NCBI GenBank assembly: GCA_029573365.1
Contig: JAKQGD010000144.1
Span: forward strand, 1 to 14,099
From: Bacteroidota bacterium
GTDB taxonomy: Bacteria > Bacteroidota > Bacteroidia > Chitinophagales > Saprospiraceae
Reading direction: 5' to 3'
DNA: 14,099 bases
Shown here: one piece after another, positions 7,177 through 12,574 of the stretch
Position numbering within the stretch: position 1 is the first letter of the stretch
How the letters are laid out: each line of letters begins with the position of its first letter
The notes under the pieces: generated by a model
Database searches by the model: none
What the model was told of the DNA's origin: nothing
The model's input: only the letters and a program-made list of their open reading frames with translations
Translations under genes and position numbers: made by a program

Positions 7177-7303
7177 CCTAAATCAATGCAAGCCAATTTA
7201 CCTTCGGTTAACCGCAAACGAATATTGTTCTTGAATACTGAATGAAACCAGCATTTACCATCATCCTTCATCAATTACCGGCTTCTTATAATGTATTGTA
7301 AGT

Positions 7304-7469
7304 TATTACTAGGATACTGGCCTTTTCATACGAAGAAAACACACTTAATAATTTTTAGCAAAAGTCATTGTTTTAGCGGCCCTGACATCGGCCTTCTTAC
7401 CATCTGTAAGGCATGCATACGTAGGAAGTCCTGTATCATAATCCTGTATAAGAGCAGGAAGTGTTTAAC
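7304..7469 (-). pseudogene. Decayed IS4-type transposase fragment
   Basis: On the minus strand, 7461 down to a TAA at 7347-7345 reads LPALIQDYDTGLPTYACL, then TDGKKADVRAAKTMTF. This resembles the segment of IS4-family DDE transposases that precedes the second catalytic Asp (typically K-H-L-L-x-D-x-x-x-G-L-P then T-x-G-K-x-x-D-V). In a second frame, VKHFLLL (7469-7449) fits the residues expected just upstream, so a frameshift is likely. In a third frame, EKASILVI (7327-7304) recalls the strand leading to the DRGY motif. No start, no catalytic triad and no IS ends are visible. Family assignment is from memory of the motif. Confidence 0.6.
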
Positions 7470-7501
7470 TAAAATTGTTTTTCTCAAAAGCTTCCAAACT
7501 A

Positions 7502-7538
7502 AAAAGAGCCATTCCGCACTATCGAAAAGGCTCTCTTT
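7502..7538 (-). terminator. ndk terminator
   Basis: Read on the minus strand, AGAGCC and GGCTCT form the outer stem. A T-T mismatch follows, then TTTCG pairs with CGGAA (one G-U pair) around the loop ATAGTG. GGCTCT is followed directly by a T run and AG. It lies about 35 bases after the ndk stop codon. The plus-strand version has a worse inner stem and a shorter T run. Confidence 0.8.
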
Positions 7539-7571
7539 GTGTTATTATAAACAGACTTCTTATAAGTTTAA

Positions 7572-7994
7572 TCAGCCGAATATCTCGGTGCCTGCAAAAT
7601 GGAAGGCACTTTCTATTGCTGCGTTTTCATCGCTGTCTGATCCGTGAATTGCGTTTTCGCCGATGTTCCTGGCATATTTTGCCCTGATGGTTCCCGGCTC
7701 CGCCTGGGCAGGATTGGTAGCACCGATGAGTTTTCTGAAGTCTTCTACTGCATTGTCCTTTTCGAGGATAGCAGCTACGATGGGACCTGAAGACATAAAG
7801 TCTACCAGCTCACCGTAAAACGGTCTTGCACTGTGTACCTTGTAAAACTCACCTGCCTTTTCAGCTGATAATTTTGTGTACTTCATTGCCACTACCTTGA
7901 AGCCTGATTCGATGATCTGAGCAAGGATGGCACCCATGTAACCATCTGCCACTGCATCCGGTTTGATCATAGTAAATGTCCTGTTTCCGGCCAT
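7572..7994 (-). CDS. ndk: Nucleoside-diphosphate kinase
   Basis: This 140-residue enzyme moves the gamma phosphate from NTPs to NDPs through a phosphohistidine, balancing the nucleotide pools. It has the start RTFTMIKPDAV, ARPFYGELVDFMSSGPIVAAIL in the middle, and the active-site block RNIGENAIHGSDS with the phosphorylated histidine. Length and ends are normal for the bacterial family. ATG 7994 is the obvious start; the upstream sequence is A/T-rich without a Shine-Dalgarno. It is a single-gene unit with its own terminator and runs divergently from the nrnA-like gene. Confidence 0.96.
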   Translation of the reverse strand: MAGNRTFTMIKPDAVADGYMGAILAQIIESGFKVVAMKYTKLSAEKAGEFYKVHSARPFYGELVDFMSSGPIVAAILEKDNAVEDFRKLIGATNPAQAEPGTIRAKYARNIGENAIHGSDSDENAAIESAFHFAGTEIFG

Positions 7995-8032
7995 ATCTTT
8001 AATTTTTTAATTCTGATTTCTGAAAAACGGCA

Positions 8033-8040
8033 CAAAAGTA
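8033..8040 (-). promoter_or_regulatory. ndk promoter -7 element
   Basis: The minus strand reads TACTTTTG, a full TAnnTTTG match, 38 bases before the ndk ATG. No -33 TTG is found at a suitable spacing. Confidence 0.45.
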
Positions 8041-8081
8041 TGAAATCAAATTTCATTGATCATTGAAAAACAAAAATTTAT

Positions 8082-8112
8082 TTTGAAGTGTTTGATTTTA
8101 TTTGGACTTTTG
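8082..8112 (+). promoter_or_regulatory. Possible promoter of the nrnA-like gene
   Basis: TTTG (8082-8085), 19 bases, then GACTTTTG (8105-8112), which differs from TAnnTTTG only in its first base. The following C and the short distance to ATG 8121 match the pattern of the stronger promoters in the window. Confidence 0.35.
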
Positions 8113-8120
8113 CGTCCCAT

Positions 8121-9134
8121 ATGACACAGGAAATCAGTCAGCTTAAGGAGTTATTGGCGTTTCCCAAGGAAATTTCAATAGTTACCCACCGGAATCCCGA
8201 TGGCGATGCCATAGGTTCGTCGTTGGGGCTCGCAGGATTTTTGCGTAAACTAGGGCACAATGTTAGGGTTGTGTTTCCAAGTGACTACCCGCTGAATTAT
8301 GGTTTTCTGGACGGTATTCAGACAAGCGTTGTGTTTGATCTTGATCAGAATGGTGCCAGAGAAGCCATTGATAAAAGCCAGGTGATATTCTGTCTCGATT
8401 TTAATGGGCTGGACCGCATAGACAAGCTGGGAGAGAATGTCCAGTTTAGCAAAGCCAAAAAAGTCCTTATCGATCACCATCTGGAGCCTGAGCCGTTTAC
8501 GGACATTGAGTTTTCGGAGACTGAGTCAAGCAGCACATGTGAGCTTGTTTTTAAGGTGATAGATCAGATGGGATACCGCTCAAAAATAGATCCACATATC
8601 GGGGAGTGCCTCTTTACGGGAATGATCACTGATACAGGCTCGTTTAGATATGGAACCCGTCCTTATACATACGAAGTTGCGGCAGCCCTTAAAGAACTGG
8701 GTGTAGACGACTATAAGCTCGCAGATAAAATTTTTAATTCACAGAAAGAAAAACACCTCAGACTTCTGGGCCATTGTCTGGCAAACCGCATGGAAATCAT
8801 GAAAGATTACGGAGTCGGCATCATGTGGCTAACCAGAAAGGATTATGCGGATTTTGATATCCAAAGGGGAGACACAGAAGGAATAGTTAATTACATGCTG
8901 ATGATGGAAGACATAAGGGTGGCTGCTTTTGTGCTTGAACAACCCACCATCATCAAAATTTCACTGCGTAGCAAGGGTGACATATCCGTACAGGAGATTG
9001 CACAGAAGTATTTTAATGGGGGAGGACATAAAAACGCAGCCGGTGGGGGCGTCTATGCCAGTCTTGGTGACATCATTGACAAAGTCAAAAAAGTCATGCC
9101 GCAATATCTTTCAAAACTGGCCGATAAAACTTAA
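8121..9134 (+). CDS. nrnA: DHH-family phosphoesterase, NrnA-like (oligoribonuclease / pAp phosphatase)
   Basis: This 337-residue protein has the two-domain DHH/DHHA1 layout of NrnA, which degrades short RNA oligonucleotides and hydrolyses 3'-phosphoadenosine 5'-phosphate in the cytosol. The metal-binding motifs are THRNPDGDAIGSS (22-34), CLDFN with D93, LIDHH (116-120) and TGMITDTGSFRY with D171. The C-terminal DHHA1 substrate-binding motif is FNGGGHKNAAGG (298-309). A GTG at 8088 would add 11 residues. I prefer ATG 8121, because the earlier start would include the promoter-like box. Activity on both substrates is known for the family, not shown here. FKBP genes follow 39 bases later and may share the transcript. 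Confidence 0.88.
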   Translation: MTQEISQLKELLAFPKEISIVTHRNPDGDAIGSSLGLAGFLRKLGHNVRVVFPSDYPLNYGFLDGIQTSVVFDLDQNGAREAIDKSQVIFCLDFNGLDRIDKLGENVQFSKAKKVLIDHHLEPEPFTDIEFSETESSSTCELVFKVIDQMGYRSKIDPHIGECLFTGMITDTGSFRYGTRPYTYEVAAALKELGVDDYKLADKIFNSQKEKHLRLLGHCLANRMEIMKDYGVGIMWLTRKDYADFDIQRGDTEGIVNYMLMMEDIRVAAFVLEQPTIIKISLRSKGDISVQEIAQKYFNGGGHKNAAGGGVYASLGDIIDKVKKVMPQYLSKLADKT

Positions 9135-9173
9135 ATATTCAATCATATTATTCATTATCAATCATTAGTTATC

Positions 9174-10055
9174 ATGAAACTCAGGTTTATCTTATTTCTG
9201 GCTTTGGCCGGTATCTTCATTTCCTGCAAAAATGACAAAAACCGCACACCATCAGGCTACGATTATTCAGTAATTTCCGAAGGCAGCGGCGAAACTGCCA
9301 AACCAAATGAATACGTTATTTTTGGCATTTCCATAAAAGGTGACAACGGCAAAGTGATCCAGGAGATGACAGAAGGCATGCAACTGCCCACCATACAGGT
9401 GCCTGCAGAAATGCCCAAAGGCAAGGACGCAAACCCCATCATCGAACTTCTCTCTACTGCCAAGGCAGGAGGCAAGTACAAATTGATCATGCCCATCGAT
9501 TCTATTCCAAACCCGCCTGCCGACCTTAACGGTATGAAACATGTGGAATATGAAATTGACGTTAAGTACGTTAAAAACGAAGAGCAGTACAGGACCTACA
9601 TGGACGAGCAAAATGCTGCCCAGGAAGCCAAGATTGCTGCCAATGCTGATAAAGTCAACGCCCTGCAAGAGCAGGTGGCCAAGGCTGTTGCTGATTTTAA
9701 AGGTGGTAAGCTGGATACAAAAAGCACCGCTTCAGGTCTTAAATACCACATAGTAAAGGAAGGTACCGGCGAAAATATCAAGGAAGGCCAGAAAGTAAAA
9801 GTCAACTATTACGGTGTCCTGATGGATGGAACCAGGTTTGACGATTCATTCTCCAGAGGCATGGAACTGCCTTACACCGTTGGTATGGGAGGTGTAATCA
9901 AAGGACTTGAAGAAGGTACAACCCAGCTTAAAAAAGGCAGTGCTGCATATCTTTTTATTCCGTACAACCTTGCTTATGGCGACGCTGGAAGTCCTCCTGT
10001 GATTCCTGCCCGTGCTGACCTGGTCTTTTACGTAGAAATTATAGATGTTAATTAA
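9174..10055 (+). CDS. FKBP-type peptidyl-prolyl isomerase lipoprotein
   Basis: This 293-residue protein starts with a lipoprotein signal (MKLRFILFLALAGIFISC, lipidated Cys at 18), so it should act in the periplasm or outer membrane, assisting protein folding. Residues about 28-135 form a divergent FKBP-like domain (YSVISEGSGETAKPNEYVIF, HVEYEIDVKYV). A charged helical linker covers about 136-180. Residues about 188-293 form a complete FKBP domain: LKYHIVKEGTGENIKEGQKV, NYYGVLMDGTRFDDSF with active-site F222 and D223, GGVIKGLEEG with V241 and I242, IPYNLAYGD, and a LVFYVEIIDV end. Leu replaces the usual pocket Trp at 245, a common change. A paralogue follows after 22 bases. Confidence 0.88.
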   Translation: MKLRFILFLALAGIFISCKNDKNRTPSGYDYSVISEGSGETAKPNEYVIFGISIKGDNGKVIQEMTEGMQLPTIQVPAEMPKGKDANPIIELLSTAKAGGKYKLIMPIDSIPNPPADLNGMKHVEYEIDVKYVKNEEQYRTYMDEQNAAQEAKIAANADKVNALQEQVAKAVADFKGGKLDTKSTASGLKYHIVKEGTGENIKEGQKVKVNYYGVLMDGTRFDDSFSRGMELPYTVGMGGVIKGLEEGTTQLKKGSAAYLFIPYNLAYGDAGSPPVIPARADLVFYVEIIDVN

Positions 10056-10077
10056 AATACTCAATAACTTTTATAAT

Positions 10078-10965
10078 ATGAAGTACTTATTATATATATT
10101 GTTTATATCCTTACTTTTTTTATCATGCAAAAAAGATTTAAGATATACTTCTGATGGAACGGAGTATCAAATTTTAAAGGAAGGTTCTGGCGAAAATGTG
10201 AAAGAGTTTGATTATATAAGATATAATTTTAAAATTATTGACCACAACGGAAAGGTTATTCAGGATTATATTGATGAAAAATATCCCAAATTTATCAAAT
10301 TTTCAGATACATCAGCATCATCCATTCTTCCTTTTAGCAATTTGAGAGAAATTTTGGTTTCAAGTAAAAAAGATGCTAAATATTTGATAAAAAAATCACT
10401 TGAAACAACTAGTGACACTACTTCGAAGAATTTAAAAACAGCTGATAATAATTTTGTCCTTTATGAGTTAGAAATAAGAGACATCTTAAATTATGAGGAA
10501 TATTTAACTTATAAAAATAATCTTGCTCAGAAAGAAAAGGAAATTTTTGAAAAGTTTGAAACCAATGTCAAAAATGAGTTGAATAATTTTTATTCTGGAG
10601 ATAGTGGATATAAAGACTTTGAAAACGGAATAAAAGTCAAATTGATTGAAGCTGGCGAAGGATCCCAATTAAAATTGGGCGACCTCTTTAAAGTGCATTA
10701 TTTAGGATATTTAAAAGATGGAAAAAAAATTGCTGATTCCTATAAAATTTCAAGCGGAATGGTGTATGAACTCGGTAGTGGACAGATTATAAAAGGTTGG
10801 AACAGGGTATTTCAAAATTTTAATAAAGGAAGTAAAGGTTATGTTTTTATTCCTTCAGACCTTGCATATGGTCCACAGGGAAATTTACCTGAAGTTCCAG
10901 GAAATTCTGATTTGTTTTTTTATATTGAGATTTTAGATGTAAAAATTAAAAATAATGCAGATTAA
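10078..10965 (+). CDS. Second FKBP-type lipoprotein, AT-rich, altered active site
   Basis: This 295-residue paralogue of the preceding protein has the same layout: a lipoprotein signal (MKYLLYILFISLLFLSC, Cys 17), an N-terminal FKBP-like domain (about 27-137), a helical Lys/Glu-rich linker (about 138-172) and a C-terminal FKBP domain (about 183-291). In the C-terminal domain the usual F-D pair is replaced by I218-A219 (KDGKKIADSY). W241 of QIIKGW and the IPSDLAYGP and FFYIEILDV blocks remain. Catalysis may be weak or lost, while binding may be kept. The gene is far richer in A/T than its neighbours (one 60-base sample is 25% G+C). An upstream ATG at 10045 would add 11 residues and break the signal peptide, so ATG 10078 is preferred. 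Confidence 0.85.
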   Translation: MKYLLYILFISLLFLSCKKDLRYTSDGTEYQILKEGSGENVKEFDYIRYNFKIIDHNGKVIQDYIDEKYPKFIKFSDTSASSILPFSNLREILVSSKKDAKYLIKKSLETTSDTTSKNLKTADNNFVLYELEIRDILNYEEYLTYKNNLAQKEKEIFEKFETNVKNELNNFYSGDSGYKDFENGIKVKLIEAGEGSQLKLGDLFKVHYLGYLKDGKKIADSYKISSGMVYELGSGQIIKGWNRVFQNFNKGSKGYVFIPSDLAYGPQGNLPEVPGNSDLFFYIEILDVKIKNNAD

Positions 10966-11005
10966 TCTGTATAAATTATTCTTTAAACCTTAAATATGCA
11001 GGGCA

Positions 11006-12086
11006 ATGACCACTGAACAGCTGGCTGATATCAGGGTGCGATTGACATCGGTAAGGAGGTATCTTTGACGTCGATCGCCGTATAACAGAAATAGAAGACA
11101 AGGAACAGCTATCTCTGGACCCCAATTTTTGGAACGATCCGGAGAAGGCTGAGTCCACACTTAAGGAAATCAAGGACCATAAAAAATGGGTCGAAAAGTT
11201 TAAAGAGCTTGAAACCGCTGCCGACGACCTCGAGGTCTTGCTGGAATTCCAGAGGGAAGGCGAGGCTACCGAAGCCGAGGTAGACCAAAAATACAACGAA
11301 CTCCTTGAGACCCTCGATGATATAGAATTCAGAACCACACTCGACCAACCGGAAGACGCACTTAATTGTATACTGGAAATCAATGCAGGTGCCGGAGGAA
11401 CCGAAGCTTGTGATTGGACCGAAATGCTCCACCGCATGTTTGTCATGTGGGCAGAAAAAAATGGGTATCGCACCACAGAATTGGACAAGGTATACGGTGA
11501 TGTGGCAGGTATCAAGTCCATTTCTGTCGAAATCGAAGGCGAGTACGCTTACGGTATGCTTAAAGGCGAAAACGGTGTGCACAGGCTAGTACGGGTAAGC
11601 CCCTACAATGCTCAGGGCAAGAGAATGACTTCCTTTGCTTCGGTGTTTGTCCACCCTATGATCGATGATACCATACAGATTGAAATCAATCCGTCAGACT
11701 TGGAATGGGATACCTTCAGGGCTCAGGGTGCCGGAGGACAGAATGTAAATAAAGTAGAAACGGCTGTAAGAGTAAAGCATTTACCCACGGGCATCGCCAT
11801 TCAATGTCAGGAAGCCAGGTCTCAGCATGCCAACAGGGATAAGGCTATGCAGATGCTAAAATCCAGGCTGTACGAGATCGAACTCGAAAAACAACGTGCC
11901 GAGCGGGACAAAATCGAAGCACAGAAGATGAAAAACGAATGGGGTTCACAAATCCGCTCCTATGTCCTGGACGACAGGCGGGTCAAGGACCACCGCACCG
12001 GCTTCGAAACACGAAACACCGATGCAGTACTTGATGGAGGAATCGATGGTTTTATCAAGGCTTTCCTGATGTGGGATGGCGAGTAA
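11006..12086 (+). CDS. prfB: Peptide chain release factor 2, with programmed +1 frameshift
   Basis: RF2 reads UGA and UAA stop codons and releases the finished peptide. The gene starts at ATG 11006. It reads 20 codons to CTT (11063-11065) and meets an in-frame TGA (11066-11068). It continues only after a +1 slip, from GAC at 11067, giving 359 residues in all. The frameshift site is complete: AGGAGG (11054-11059), TAT, CTT, TGA, C. The joined N-terminus reads RRYLDVDRRITEIEDKE, as expected for RF2. The recognition tripeptide is SPY (198-200) where E. coli has SPF, and the catalytic GGQ is at 243-245 (RAQGAGGQNVNKVETAV). Starting at the TTG codon at 11238 would lose 77 residues. Low RF2 should favour the slip, so the gene is likely self-regulated. 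Confidence 0.96.
11054..11069 (+). promoter_or_regulatory. prfB programmed frameshift signal
   Basis: AGGAGG pairs with the end of 16S rRNA, and a TAT codon separates it from the slippery CTT-T. TGA followed by C is a poor stop context that RF2 itself must read. Spacing and order match the classic bacterial RF2 site (AGGGGG TAT CTT TGA C in E. coli). Confidence 0.95.
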
Positions 12087-12098
12087 TTTCATGTTTTT

Positions 12099-12106
12099 TA
12101 GCTTTG
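12099..12106 (+). promoter_or_regulatory. Possible groES promoter -7 element
   Basis: TAGCTTTG is a full TAnnTTTG match 13 bases after the prfB stop. It gives a leader of about 140 bases before groES. No -33 TTG is visible. Its last bases overlap the first of several TGACA motifs (see 12103-12181). No CIRCE element (TTAGCACTC with its inverted copy) is present. Confidence 0.35.
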
Positions 12107-12181
12107 ACAATTTGACAGATGACATATCGTTGTTGTGAAAATATGTCAAGGTGTTTTACAAGGTTCTTAACCAAAATGTCA
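12103..12181. repeat. Cluster of TGACA / TGTCA motifs before groES
   Basis: TTTGACA occurs at 12103-12109 and 12111-12117, and TGACA again at 12120-12124, with starts 7-8 bases apart. The last is part of a perfect 8-base inverted repeat, TGACATAT (12120-12127) with ATATGTCA (12141-12148). A further TGTCA is at 12177-12181. This could be an operator for a stress regulator. The inverted repeat has no T run, so it is not a clear prfB terminator. Confidence 0.4.
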
Positions 12182-12250
12182 GTTAAACGTGTTTGGCACA
12201 ATTGCTGATACTAAGAAAACGAATAATTATTTTCATCATTTAAAATTAAA

Positions 12251-12526
12251 ATGAATTATAATATGAAACCTATCAATGACAGAGTTGTAGTGAAGCCTGC
12301 ACCGGCAGACGAGAAGACCACAGGGGGCATCATCATCCCTGATACAGCCAAGGAAAAGCCTCAAAGAGGAGAAGTGGTAGCTGTAGGTCCGGGCAAAACT
12401 GACCAGAAGATGACGGTCAAGAAAGGCGACATTGTTCTTTATGGCAAATATGCCGGACAGGAAATCACGTACAAAGGTGAAGATTATCTCATTATGAGAG
12501 AAGACGACATCCTTGTGATACTATAA
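12251..12526 (+). CDS. groES: Co-chaperonin GroES
   Basis: This 91-residue protein caps the GroEL folding chamber as a seven-membered ring. It has the normal length and the expected blocks: MKPINDRVVVKPAPADEKT, the mobile loop TTGGIIIPDTAKEKPQRG, VVAVGPGK, VKKGDIVLYGKYAG and the end EDDILVIL. ATG 12251 adds MNYN before an internal ATG at 12263. Relatives usually carry a few residues before the IKP strand, so 12251 is preferred, but either could be right. groEL starts 48 bases downstream and is certainly in the same unit. Confidence 0.95.
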   Translation: MNYNMKPINDRVVVKPAPADEKTTGGIIIPDTAKEKPQRGEVVAVGPGKTDQKMTVKKGDIVLYGKYAGQEITYKGEDYLIMREDDILVIL

Positions 12527-12574
12527 TTGCCAATAGAAACTTTAATTATTTAATCAATCCAAAATTATAACCAT

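Larger units (their letters stand above)
6889..7571. other. Gene-free stretch between the zinc-ribbon gene and ndk
   Basis: This 683-base AT-rich region has no intact gene that I can support. It holds a minus-strand -7-like box (TAAATTTG, 7016-7009), an inverted repeat (7031-7057), a good plus-strand promoter (7144-7176), a decayed transposase fragment on the minus strand (about 7304-7469), and the ndk terminator (7502-7538). It looks like a scar of past insertion with some regulatory sequence left. Confidence 0.6.

Noticed and set aside
7291..7647. 118-codon open frame on the plus strand
   Set aside because: It overlaps the end of ndk and its terminator in antisense, and lies opposite the transposase relic. 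The composition is not protein-like.
8088..8120. Upstream GTG start for the nrnA-like gene
   Set aside because: It would include the promoter-like GACTTTTG box; the family alignment starts well after ATG 8121.
10976..11582. Long minus-strand frames opposite prfB
   Set aside because: Shadows of the RF2 coding sequence; prfB conservation and the frameshift site decide the strand.
12194..12205. TGGCAC followed by TTGC, resembling a sigma-54 promoter before groES
   Set aside because: Only 2 bases separate the boxes; sigma-54 sites need 5.
12087..12250. CIRCE heat-shock element before groES
   Set aside because: Looked for TTAGCACTC and GAGTGCTAA; neither is present.
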